Source of the DNA: Paralimibaculum aggregatum
Lineage (GTDB): Bacteria; Pseudomonadota; Alphaproteobacteria; Rhodobacterales; Rhodobacteraceae
NCBI RefSeq assembly: GCF_030270585.1
Contig: NZ_BSYI01000030.1
Coordinates: 1 to 59,366 of the forward strand
Length of the DNA stretch: 59,366 nt
Direction: 5' to 3'
Shown piece by piece: positions 24,118 to 34,522 of the stretch. The notes below the pieces were generated by a model. That model was not told the DNA's origin. It did not search any database and was given only the letters and a program-made list of their open reading frames with translations. The translations under genes were made by a program, and so were the position numbers. How positions within the stretch are numbered: the stretch's first letter is position 1; each line of letters opens with the position of its first letter.

Positions 24118-25515
24118 TCAGCCAACCCCCGGCCCGAAGATGTGGTCGAGCGTCAGCGCCTTGAACCCGGTCGCCGGCACCGGGCCCTCGGGCATGAGAT
24201 CCGGCTCGGAGGAGATCACCAGCGGCCCCTCGGCCGGGTCGTCGGTGAGCCGGCCATGGGTGCCCTTCACCAGATGCGTCGCCGAGGGCGAGATGATGTC
24301 GAGCAGCTGCCGGAAGCCGGCCTTGCGCTTCGCCAGCTTCCAGCCCGCGGCGAGCTTCGGGAAGCGGATCTCCGGATCGACGAAGAGCTCCACCGGGTCG
24401 TAGCCCGGCTTGCGGTGGATATCGACGGTGGCCGCGAAATCCGGCGCCTTCTCGGCATCGAGCCAGTAGTAGTAGCTGAACCAGCGGTCGGCCTCGGCCA
24501 CCGCCACCAGCTCGCCGGAGCGGGGATGGTCGAGCCCGTTGGCGCGCTTGCCCTCGCGGTCCCAGACCTGCTCGACGCCGGCGAGCCCCTCGACCAGCGC
24601 CCTGACCTCGGCGATCCGCGCCGGATCGGCGACATAGACATGGGCGATCTGGTGGTCCGCCATCGCGAAGGCGGCGGAGGCGCCGGCATCGAGCACCTCG
24701 CGCCCGTGCTCCTCGGGCCGCACCGCCAGCAGCCCGGCCTCGCGCAGCGCCCGGTTGATGTGCACCGCGTCCGTGGCCCTGGTGATGCCGTATTCCGAGA
24801 CCACCAGCACCCGCTGGCCCTCGCGCTCCGCCGCCTCGATCAGCTCGCCGCAGAGCGCGTCGACCTCGCGCAGGTCGGCCTGCAGGCGCGGGTGCCCGAG
24901 ATCGGGGCCGAGCCGCTGCAGGTTGTAGTCGAGATGCGGCAGATAGGTCAGCGTCAGCGTCGGCCGCCGGGTCTCCATCACGTGCAGCGTCGCCTTCGCG
25001 ATCCAGTCCGAGGAGGTGATGTCCGCCAGCGGCCCCCAGAAGCGGAACAGCGGGAACCGCCCGAGCCGCGCGTCGAGCTCGTCGTGCAGCGCGTGCGGGG
25101 CGGCGTAGTGGTCGGGGATCTTGCGCCCGTCGGCGGGATACATCGGCCGCGGCGTCGCCGACCAGTCGGCCGAGGCGTACATGTTGTACCACCAGAACAT
25201 CTTGGCGCAGGTGAACTCGGGGTTCCGCGCCTTGCCGGCATCCCAGATCTTCTCGCCGGCGACGAGGTTGTTGGGCTGGCGCCACAGCAGCACCTCGCGC
25301 AGATCGCGGAAATACCAGCCATTGGCCACCGCGCCGTGGCCCGAGGGCATGAGGCCGGTGACCAGGGTGGACTGCGCGCTGCAGGTGACCGCCGGCGTCA
25401 CCGTGGTGAGCGGGCGCATGCCGCCGCGCGCCGCGAGCCGGGCCAGATGCGGGGTGTGCGGGCCGACCAGATGCGGCGCGAGCCCGACGACGAGGATCAC
25501 GAGGGTGCGGTTCAT
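24118..25515 (-). CDS. eboF: Alkaline phosphatase/nucleotide pyrophosphatase-family protein (EboF-like)
   Basis: A 465-residue phosphodiesterase/phosphopentomutase-like hydrolase. The N-terminus has a hydrophobic start, then the metal and nucleophile region TVTPAVTCSAQSTLVTGLMPSGHGAVANGWYFRD, with a threonine in place for catalysis. Further metal ligands fit TYLPHLDYNLQRLGPD, VSEYGIT and ADHQIAHVYV, and the C-terminus has VKGTHGRLTDDP. Such proteins occur with Ebo genes. It is inverted relative to the other five, between eboC and eboA, and divergent from eboA. The usual GLD metal motif at the N-terminus reads GLAPHL here, so activity is uncertain. Confidence 0.8.
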   Translation of the reverse strand: MNRTLVILVVGLAPHLVGPHTPHLARLAARGGMRPLTTVTPAVTCSAQSTLVTGLMPSGHGAVANGWYFRDLREVLLWRQPNNLVAGEKIWDAGKARNPEFTCAKMFWWYNMYASADWSATPRPMYPADGRKIPDHYAAPHALHDELDARLGRFPLFRFWGPLADITSSDWIAKATLHVMETRRPTLTLTYLPHLDYNLQRLGPDLGHPRLQADLREVDALCGELIEAAEREGQRVLVVSEYGITRATDAVHINRALREAGLLAVRPEEHGREVLDAGASAAFAMADHQIAHVYVADPARIAEVRALVEGLAGVEQVWDREGKRANGLDHPRSGELVAVAEADRWFSYYYWLDAEKAPDFAATVDIHRKPGYDPVELFVDPEIRFPKLAAGWKLAKRKAGFRQLLDIISPSATHLVKGTHGRLTDDPAEGPLVISSEPDLMPEGPVPATGFKALTLDHIFGPGVG

Positions 25516-25623
25516 GGACCGGATCTAGGCAGGGTTCACCGCCCGATGCAATCGCCCACTTGGCCCGCGATGCCGGCGCCCATAAGCTGCGCGCCAGAGA
25601 CGACCAAGGGGAGGACAGCGGCC

Positions 25624-26361
25624 ATGACAACGGCCATCGGGCTGCTCGGCGACTGGGTGCTGGCCCGCGCGGGCGCGGAGCGCGGCTGGGTCGAGGCGAG
25701 CCTTGCCGAACTCGCCGCCGGCGCGCCGGAGCGGGCGCTGCACATCTTTCTCGGCCTCGCGCCGCGCCGCCTCGGCAAGGGCGATCTCGCGCTCGATGCG
25801 GCGGCGCTGGCGGCGGCCGAGGCGGCGCGCCCCGGCTGGCGCCCCGGCGGCTGGAGCCTCGACGGCGCGGCGCGGGTGCTCGGGCTGCTCAGCTTCCGCG
25901 GCAGCCGCCCCTTCGCCGAGACCTTCAAAGATCTCCGCCGCACCGCCGATGTCGCCGAGATGATCGCGCTCTATCGCGGCCTGCCGCTCTATCCCGGGCC
26001 GGAGGCGCTGGATTTCGAGGTCGGCGAAGGGCTGCGCTCCAACCTCCGCCCGGTCTTCGAGGCGATCGCCCACGACAATCCCTGGCCGCGCGACCATTTC
26101 GACCAGCACCGCTGGAACCACATGGTGCTGAAGGCGCTCTTCGTGGACTCGCCGCTGGCGCCGATCATCGGCCTCGACGAGCGCGCCAATCCCGAGCTCG
26201 CGCGGATCCTGATCGACTATGCCGAGGAGCGCTGGGCCGCCGGCCGGCCGGTGACGCCGGAGCTCTGGCGCCCGGTGAAGCCCTTCGCCGCGCTGCCCGA
26301 GATCCGCGCCGGGCTCGAGCGCGCCCGCGCCAGCGGCCACATGGAGGAGCTGCCGGCATGA
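25624..26361 (+). CDS. eboA: EboA-domain protein
   Basis: A 245-residue soluble, mostly helical protein with an EboA domain. Recognisable features are the N-terminal LGDWVLARAGAERGWVEASL, the SFRGSRPFAETFKDLRRTADVAEMIALYRGLPLYP segment, ALDFEVGEGLRSNLRPVFEAIAHDNPWPRDHFD and WNHMVLKALFVDSPLAPIIGLDERAN. No catalytic motif is known. AGGGGAGGACAG upstream supplies the ribosome binding site. It overlaps eboB by 4 bp and probably shares a divergent promoter region with the phosphatase-like gene. Confidence 0.87.
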   Translation: MTTAIGLLGDWVLARAGAERGWVEASLAELAAGAPERALHIFLGLAPRRLGKGDLALDAAALAAAEAARPGWRPGGWSLDGAARVLGLLSFRGSRPFAETFKDLRRTADVAEMIALYRGLPLYPGPEALDFEVGEGLRSNLRPVFEAIAHDNPWPRDHFDQHRWNHMVLKALFVDSPLAPIIGLDERANPELARILIDYAEERWAAGRPVTPELWRPVKPFAALPEIRAGLERARASGHMEELPA

Positions 26362-27290
26362 GCCGCGAGATGTATATCGACCCGCACGCCCACATGATCT
26401 CCCGCACCACCGACGACTACGAGGCGATGGCCGCGGCCGGCGTGGTGGCGGTGATCGAGCCGGCCTTCTGGGTCGGCCAGCCGCGCACCTTCGTCGGCAC
26501 CTATGTGGACTATCTCTCCTCGATCGTCGGCTGGGAGCGGTTCCGCGCCGGGCAGTTCGGCATCCGCCACTACTGCACCATCGGGCTGAACTCCAAGGAG
26601 GCCAACAACGAGGAGCTCGCCGAGGGGGTGATGGAATGGCTGCCCCGCTTCGCCCTGAAGGAGGGCGTCGTGGCGATCGGCGAGATCGGCTATGACGAGC
26701 AGACGCCGCTGGAGGACCGCTATTTCCGCGCGCAGATCGCCCTCGCCGTCGAGCTCGACCTGCCGGTGATGGTGCACACCCCGCATCGCGACAAGAAGCG
26801 CGGCACCTCGCGCTCGATGGATGTCTGCGAGGAGATGGGCATCGACCCCTCGAAGGTGGTGATCGACCACAACAACGAGGAGACCGTGGCCGAGGTGCTG
26901 CAGCGCGGCTTCTGGGCCGGCTTCTCGATCTATCCCTCGACCAAGATGGGCAACCGGCGCATGGTCGAGCTGCTGAAGCTGTATGGCGGCGAGCGCATCA
27001 TCGTCGACAGCGCCTGCGACTGGGGCATCTCCGACAGCCTCGGCGTGCCCAAGACCGCGCGGCTGGCGCTGGAGAGCGGCATCGCCGAGGAGACCGTGCG
27101 CGCGGTCTGCTACGGCAATGCGCTGGCCGCCTATGGCCAGTCCGGCCAGATCGCCGAGGCCGACTGGCTCGACCCGCCGGCGATCGACCAGCGCACGCTG
27201 TTCGAGGGCAACTCGGTGCTGCGCGGCGGCCGCGAGCCGGTGATCGAGGCGCCCGGCGCGGCGCGGCGCGGCAAGCTGGAGATCGAGTAA
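26358..27290 (+). CDS. eboB: EboB, TatD-family hydrolase
   Basis: A 310-residue metal-dependent hydrolase of the TatD/amidohydrolase superfamily. Metal ligands are evident: DPHAHM at residues 8-13, IGEIGYDEQ, MVHTPHRDKK, VIDHNNEET and VDSACDWG. It is the standard Ebo partner EboB. It starts within the eboA stop (ATGA) and ends just before a hairpin separating it from the convergent ureG. Confidence 0.88.
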   Translation: MSREMYIDPHAHMISRTTDDYEAMAAAGVVAVIEPAFWVGQPRTFVGTYVDYLSSIVGWERFRAGQFGIRHYCTIGLNSKEANNEELAEGVMEWLPRFALKEGVVAIGEIGYDEQTPLEDRYFRAQIALAVELDLPVMVHTPHRDKKRGTSRSMDVCEEMGIDPSKVVIDHNNEETVAEVLQRGFWAGFSIYPSTKMGNRRMVELLKLYGGERIIVDSACDWGISDSLGVPKTARLALESGIAEETVRAVCYGNALAAYGQSGQIAEADWLDPPAIDQRTLFEGNSVLRGGREPVIEAPGAARRGKLEIE

Positions 27291-27329
27291 CCCGGTTACC
27301 GGCGCGCCAGAAACTTGCCGGCAAGTTTC
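27287..27329. terminator. Palindromes between convergent eboB and ureG
   Basis: Two dyads fill the 51-bp convergent gap. GTAACC-C-GGTTAC (27287-27299) overlaps the eboB stop codon. A perfect 20-bp palindrome, GAAACTTGCCGGCAAGTTTC (27310-27329), follows. Neither has a U-tract. A bidirectional terminator or a dispersed REP-like element are both possible. Confidence 0.5.
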
Positions 27330-27341
27330 CGGGCGGCCGGC

Positions 27342-27965
27342 TCAGGCCGCCTGCCCGAGCCCGCCCTTGCGGATCAGGAATTCCGCCACCGGCGCCGCGG
27401 CCCCGGCGCGCCTCAGCTCGGTGAAGAGGAAGGGCCTTCCGGCCCGCATCCGGGTCGCGTCGCGCTCCATCACCTCGAGCGAGGCGCCGACATGCGGCGC
27501 GAGATCGGTCTTGTTGATCACCAGCAGGTCCGAGCGGGTGATCGCCGGCCCGCCCTTGCGCGGGATCTCCTCCCCCGCCGCCACGTCGATGACATAGATC
27601 GTCAGGTCCGCCAGCTCCGGCGAGAAGGTGGCGGAGAGGTTGTCGCCGCCCGATTCGATCAGGATCAGCTCGAGATCGGGATGCGCCGCGCGCAGCTCGG
27701 CCACCGCGGCGAGGTTGATCGAGGCATCCTCGCGGATCGCGGTATGCGGGCAGCCGCCGGTCTCGACGCCGCGGATCCGGTCCTCCGGCAGCGCCTGCAG
27801 CCGCAGCAGCGCCTCGGCATCCTCGCGGGTGTAGATGTCGTTGGTGATCGCCGCCACCGAAAGCCGCTCGCGCAGCAGCGTGCAGAGCGCCGCGGTGAGG
27901 GTGGTCTTGCCGGCGCCGACGGGGCCGCCGATGCCGACGCGGAGGGGTCCGTGGGGAGAGATCAT
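27342..27965 (-). CDS. ureG: Urease accessory GTPase UreG
   Basis: A 207-residue SIMIBI GTPase that drives nickel delivery to urease. P-loop [11 protein letters not shown] (13-23), [10 protein letters not shown], the metal-binding CPH in [29 protein letters not shown] and [10 protein letters not shown] are all present. The start overlaps the ureF stop by 4 bp. It is the last gene of the urease operon. Confidence 0.96.
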   Translation of the reverse strand: MISPHGPLRVGIGGPVGAGKTTLTAALCTLLRERLSVAAITNDIYTREDAEALLRLQALPEDRIRGVETGGCPHTAIREDASINLAAVAELRAAHPDLELILIESGGDNLSATFSPELADLTIYVIDVAAGEEIPRKGGPAITRSDLLVINKTDLAPHVGASLEVMERDATRMRAGRPFLFTELRRAGAAAPVAEFLIRKGGLGQAA

Positions 27966-28630
27966 GTCCTGAACAGCCTCACTTCCTGGGTCTCGTGGCG
28001 CATCGCCGCGATGTCGGAGAGGAAGGCGCAGCCGCCGAGCTCGTCGAGGCTCGCCGTCTCCGCCGCCGCCGCGACGGCGCCGATCTCGGGCAGCAGCGCG
28101 GCGAGGATGCGCTGGCCCTCGGTCTGGCCGAGCGGCACCAGCCGCACCGCCGCCGAGACCAGGCTCGCCGCCATCGCCTGGAGAAAGAGCAGCACCGCCG
28201 GCCCGCGCGGGATGCCGTGCTCCGCCGCCGCCACGCCCACCGCGACCGGATAGGGCAGCGGCGCCGCGGAGCCGCCCCAGGCATCGCCGGTGACCGCGGC
28301 GAAGGCAGCGCCGATGCCCGAGGTCTCGGCCAGCCGCTCCTGCGCGGGCGCCAGCGCCTCGGCCAGCTCCGCCAGCCCGGCCAGCGCCGCCGGGTCTCCG
28401 CCCGGGTCTGCCGCCGCCGCCCAGGCATGGGCCAGCAGGATCGCGTCGTTGCGCCCGGAGCCGCGGGCGATGCAGTCCGCCATCCAGGCCCCGGTGCCGG
28501 CGGCATCCGTCACCTGCCCCGAGGCGATCGCCCATTCCAGCCCGTGGCTGTAGGCGAAGGCCCCCACCGGATAGCCCGGCGAGAGCCAGGTCGCGAGCTT
28601 GGCCAGCGCGGCCGGCTCGAGCCCGTTCAT
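27962..28630 (-). CDS. ureF: Urease accessory protein UreF
   Basis: A 222-residue all-helical accessory protein that, with UreD and UreG, forms the urease maturation complex. Typical parts are [24 protein letters not shown] near the N-terminus, [11 protein letters not shown], and [21 protein letters not shown] near the C-terminus. Start at 28630 chosen because it begins the conserved region and overlaps the upstream membrane-protein stop by 4 bp. Confidence 0.95.
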   Translation of the reverse strand: MNGLEPAALAKLATWLSPGYPVGAFAYSHGLEWAIASGQVTDAAGTGAWMADCIARGSGRNDAILLAHAWAAAADPGGDPAALAGLAELAEALAPAQERLAETSGIGAAFAAVTGDAWGGSAAPLPYPVAVGVAAAEHGIPRGPAVLLFLQAMAASLVSAAVRLVPLGQTEGQRILAALLPEIGAVAAAAETASLDELGGCAFLSDIAAMRHETQEVRLFRT

Positions 28631-28908
28631 GCCTGCTCCTGCGCCGCCAGTTCCTCGATCTTCCCGGCGCGCAGATAGCTCAGCTCGCGCAGCAGCTTGA
28701 TCGTCGGTTTCATGGCGAAGCACAGGCTGCCGATCACGAAGCACCAGACCGCCGGGGTCTCCCATGCCGGCCAGAAGAACAGGATGCTGCCGATCAGGAA
28801 CAGCAGCGCGGCGGCGAAATCCACCACCGTATGCGCGATCTCGTAGGCCGCGTAGATCCGGGCATGGCGCGGGCTGCGCGCGTGCGCGGCGGGGTCAAAC
28901 AGGGTCAT
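28627..28908 (-). CDS. YrhK-like two-helix membrane protein within the urease operon
   Basis: A 93-residue protein with two hydrophobic segments ([22 protein letters not shown] and [17 protein letters not shown]) and a charged C-terminus, resembling the YrhK domain. It overlaps ureE by 14 bp and ureF by 4 bp, so it is translated with the accessory genes. It is not a standard urease subunit. A role in urea or nickel entry, or membrane placement of the maturation complex, is conceivable but unproven. Confidence 0.8.
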   Translation of the reverse strand: MTLFDPAAHARSPRHARIYAAYEIAHTVVDFAAALLFLIGSILFFWPAWETPAVWCFVIGSLCFAMKPTIKLLRELSYLRAGKIEELAAQEQA

Positions 28909-29428
28909 GGCGATGCGGGATATGCGCGTTGGGATTGGCGTGCGGGTCGTGCGAATGGCTGTGGCCATGGGTGCGCCCGTGGCCATAGGCGCCGCCCTCC
29001 GGCTCGAAGGGCGCCTCGACATGCACCACCGCGGCGCCGAGCCGCGCCAGCATGTCCTCAAGCACATGGTCGCGCTGCACCCGGAGCCGCCCCTCGAGCA
29101 CCTGGGCCGGGGTGTGCCGGTTGCCGACATGCCAGGCCAGCCGCGCCAGCCGGGCGCCCTCCGCCGCGATCTCGGCCAGCGGCTCCGGCGCCGCGCGCAC
29201 CGCGATCTGCCCGCCGCCCGCGAGCACCAGCCGGTCGCCGTCGCGCAGCGAGACCGGCTCCGGCAGATCCACCAGCAGGCTGCGCCCGTCGGCCAGATCC
29301 AGCGAGCGCCGGCGCAGGTAGCGCGCCTCGTAGCCCAGCTCGACCTCGCCGGCCGGCGCCGGGTCGCCGGGCTCGGCCGGCCGCGCCGCATGGGCGACGA
29401 GCCTGCCGATCTCCTGCATCAGATTCAT
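28895..29428 (-). CDS. ureE: Urease accessory nickel chaperone UreE
   Basis: A 177-residue nickel-binding chaperone. N-terminal sheet-rich domain, then the peptide-binding-like VGNRHTPAQVLEGRLRVQRDHVLEDMLARLGA region and a histidine-rich tail ([26 protein letters not shown]). I prefer the ATG at 29428, because GGAGGCGGAG sits immediately upstream; an ATG at 29440 that overlaps the ureC stop (TGATG) would add four residues. Confidence 0.93.
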   Translation of the reverse strand: MNLMQEIGRLVAHAARPAEPGDPAPAGEVELGYEARYLRRRSLDLADGRSLLVDLPEPVSLRDGDRLVLAGGGQIAVRAAPEPLAEIAAEGARLARLAWHVGNRHTPAQVLEGRLRVQRDHVLEDMLARLGAAVVHVEAPFEPEGGAYGHGRTHGHSHSHDPHANPNAHIPHRHDPV

Positions 29429-29439
29429 CTCCGCCTCCA

Positions 29440-31148
<1,709 letters not shown>

Positions 31149-31149
<1 letters not shown>

Positions 31150-31454
31150 CAGAGATCTCCCATCACGGCCTGGTTGAAGCCGAAGACCCGGCGCGCGCCG
31201 GCATAGGGCACCAGCCGCACCTCGCGGCGCTGGCCGGGCTCGAAGCGCACCGCGGTGCCGGCCGGGATGTCGAGGCGCATGCCCCGCGCCGCCGCCCGGT
31301 CGAAGGCCAGCGCCGCATTGGTCTCGAAGAAGTGGTAGTGCGAGCCCACCTGCACCGGCCGGTCGCCGGTGTTGGAGACCTCAAGCACCACCGCCTCGCG
31401 GCCCGCATTGAGCTCGATCTCGCCCGCGGCGGGAAACATCTCTCCGGGTATCAT
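31149..31454 (-). CDS. ureB: Urease beta subunit UreB
   Basis: A 101-residue structural subunit. The conserved start [46 protein letters not shown] and the [13 protein letters not shown] and GFNQAVMG segments are present. The gene overlaps the ureC start by one base and possibly the end of a small upstream frame by 4 bp. Confidence 0.97.
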
Positions 31455-31534
31455 CGCGCCTCCCCGCGGCCGGGGAACAGCCCGCATGCCGCGTCTGGTT
31501 TCGGTTTGGATGGGGTATCGGTCCGGTCTGCCAT
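31451..31534 (-). CDS. Possible small gene between ureA and ureB (27 codons)
   Basis: The 101-bp gap between ureA and ureB, unusual in a tightly packed operon, holds a short frame: [20 protein letters not shown] followed by PGRGEAR and a stop. A GGAG lies about 9 nt upstream of its ATG. Its TGA overlaps the ureB ATG by 4 bp (ATGA), the same coupling used elsewhere in the operon. It may encode a peptide or merely carry ribosomes to ureB. No homology is recognised. Confidence 0.4.
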   Translation of the reverse strand: MADRTDTPSKPKPDAACGLFPGRGEAR

Positions 31535-31555
31535 CGGGTCGGTCTCCGCGCCGGC

Positions 31556-31858
31556 TCAGCGGATCGGCCGGTGCACGGTGACCAGCTTGGTGCCGTCCGG
31601 GAAGGTCGCCTCCACCTGCACCTCGGCGATCATCTCGGGCACGCCCTCCATGCACTGCGCGCGGGTCACGACATGGGCGCCGGCCTCCATCAGGTCGGCC
31701 ACGCTGCGCCCGTCGCGCGCGCCCTCGACGACGAAATCGGTGATCAGCGCGATCGCCTCCGGGTGGTTCAGCGGCACGCCGCGCTCGAGCCGGCTGCGCG
31801 CCACCATGGCGGCCAGCGACACGAGCAGCTTCTCGCGCTCGCGGGGGGTGAACTGCAT
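31556..31858 (-). CDS. ureA: Urease gamma subunit UreA
   Basis: A 100-residue subunit with the family hallmarks: [57 protein letters not shown] and [20 protein letters not shown]. Three bases separate it from ureD. Length is standard. Confidence 0.97.
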   Translation of the reverse strand: MQFTPREREKLLVSLAAMVARSRLERGVPLNHPEAIALITDFVVEGARDGRSVADLMEAGAHVVTRAQCMEGVPEMIAEVQVEATFPDGTKLVTVHRPIR

Positions 31859-31861
31859 CTC

Positions 31862-32755
<894 letters not shown>

Positions 32756-33144
32756 GGCGAAATATGCAGCACGCGGCCGCCGGCTTGGCAAGCGGGCAAC
32801 CGACTCTCGGGGAAAAATTGCAAATCCTGCCCATTATGGAGTCAGAAGCCGCACCATATCGCACTTGCGATAGGCACATCTCGTTAATTGCTCATTTTTT
32901 AACTTTTTTCCTTGCGAATCTTCGGCGCTGCGGAATCAATGATCTCGCCAGCCGACCGGTGAGCGGTGCGGACGTGACGTGCTCGAACCGGCGGCGCTGG
33001 CGTGTGATGGCGGGGCGATGGCCAGATCGCACCTGCCGCACACTGGGTGCAACGAATTGTTGCGGGGCGGAGCCAGGAAGCTCCCCGTGCGTTCGGCAAG
33101 CCGAGGGGCGAAGGCCAGGCGCGCACCCCCGTGCGGAGGACGAG
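32756..33144. promoter_or_regulatory. Divergent control region between ureD and urtA
   Basis: This 389-bp region has a strikingly AT-rich patch (about 32880-32920). TATCGCA-CT-TGCGATA (32857-32872) is a perfect 7-bp inverted repeat. GCAAC-N5-GTTGC (33049-33063), in the context TGCAAC-N5-GTTGCG, loosely resembles NtrC sites (TGCACC-N5-GGTGCA). I found no convincing sigma-54 -24/-12 pair. Nitrogen control is therefore a reasonable guess, not an observation. Confidence 0.45.
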
Positions 33145-34437
33145 ATGAAGTCAGTGAACACCACGATCCGGGGCCTTGCGCTGGCCGCCACGCTCGCGGC
33201 CGGCCTCGGTGCCGGCGCCAAGGCCGAGGAGACCATCAAGGTCGGCATCCTGCATTCGCTCTCGGGCACGATGGCGATCTCGGAGACCACGCTGAAGGAC
33301 GTCATGCTGATGCTGATCGAGCAGCAGAACGCCAAGGGCGGGCTGCTCGGCAAGAAGCTCGAGGCGGTGGTGGTCGATCCGGCCTCCGACTGGCCGCTGT
33401 TCGCCGAGAAGGCGCGCGAGCTGATCGAGGTCAACGGCGTCTCGGCGGTGTTCGGCTGCTGGACCTCGGTGTCGCGCAAATCCGTGCTGCCGGTCTTCGA
33501 GGAGCTGAACTCGCTGCTGTTCTACCCCGTGCAGTACGAGGGCGAGGAGAGCCAGCGCAACGTGTTCTACACCGGCGCCGCGCCGAACCAGCAGGCGATC
33601 CCGGCGGTCGACTACCTGATGCAGGAGGAAGGCGTGGAGCGCTGGGTGCTGGCCGGCACCGACTATGTCTACCCGCGCACCACCAACAAGATCCTCGAGG
33701 CCTATCTGAAGTCCCACGGCGTCGCCGCGGAGGACATCATGGTCAACTACACGCCGTTCGGCCACTCGGACTGGCAGACCATCGTCGCCGACATCAAGGC
33801 CTTCGGCTCGGCCGGCAAGAAGACCGCGGTGGTCTCGACCATCAACGGCGATGCCAACGTGCCGTTCTACAAGGAGCTCGGCAACCAGGGCATCGAGGCG
33901 CAGGACATCCCCGTGGTCGCCTTCTCGGTGGGCGAGGAGGAGCTTGCCGGCCTCGACACCGCGCCACTGGTCGGCCATCTCGCGGCCTGGAACTACTTCA
34001 TGTCGGCCGAGGCCGAGGCCAATGACGCGTTCATCGAGGCCTGGCACGCCTATATCGGCGACGAGACCCGCGTGACCAACGACCCGATGGAGGCCCACTA
34101 CATCGGCTTCCAGATGTGGGTCGAGGCGGTCGAGAAGGCCGGCACCACCGATCCCGACGCGGTGATCGACGCCATCGTCGGCGTCACCGTGCCGAACCTC
34201 ACCGGCGGCTATTCGGCGATGATGCCGAACCACCACATCACCAAGCCGGTGCTGGTGGGCGAGATCCAGGACGACGGCCAGTTCGAGACCGTCTGGGAGA
34301 CCTCGGGCCTCGTCGTCGGCGATGCCTGGTCCGACTACCTGCCGGACAGCAAGGACCTGATCTCCGACTGGCGCGCGCCGATGTCCTGCGGGAACTTCAA
34401 CACCGCGACGGGCACCTGCAGCAGCGCCGCCAACTGA
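33145..34437 (+). CDS. urtA: Urea ABC transporter substrate-binding protein UrtA
   Basis: A 430-residue periplasmic receptor of the branched-chain amino acid type, urea-specific branch. Signal peptide residues 1-27 (cleavage after AKA). The mature start ETIKVGILHSLSGTMAISETTLKDV, NAKGGLLGKKLE, GCWTSVSRKSVLPVFEELNSLLFYPVQYEGEE and YVYPRTTNKILEAYL match UrtA. A CGGAGGAC ribosome binding site precedes the ATG. Confidence 0.95.
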   Translation: MKSVNTTIRGLALAATLAAGLGAGAKAEETIKVGILHSLSGTMAISETTLKDVMLMLIEQQNAKGGLLGKKLEAVVVDPASDWPLFAEKARELIEVNGVSAVFGCWTSVSRKSVLPVFEELNSLLFYPVQYEGEESQRNVFYTGAAPNQQAIPAVDYLMQEEGVERWVLAGTDYVYPRTTNKILEAYLKSHGVAAEDIMVNYTPFGHSDWQTIVADIKAFGSAGKKTAVVSTINGDANVPFYKELGNQGIEAQDIPVVAFSVGEEELAGLDTAPLVGHLAAWNYFMSAEAEANDAFIEAWHAYIGDETRVTNDPMEAHYIGFQMWVEAVEKAGTTDPDAVIDAIVGVTVPNLTGGYSAMMPNHHITKPVLVGEIQDDGQFETVWETSGLVVGDAWSDYLPDSKDLISDWRAPMSCGNFNTATGTCSSAAN

Positions 34438-34522
34438 TCCGATCACCTGAGCCCGGCGGGGGCCCACGGGCCCCCGCCACCCCCGCCCGACGCCGAGATC
34501 CCCCCGCACGAGGCCCTGACCC

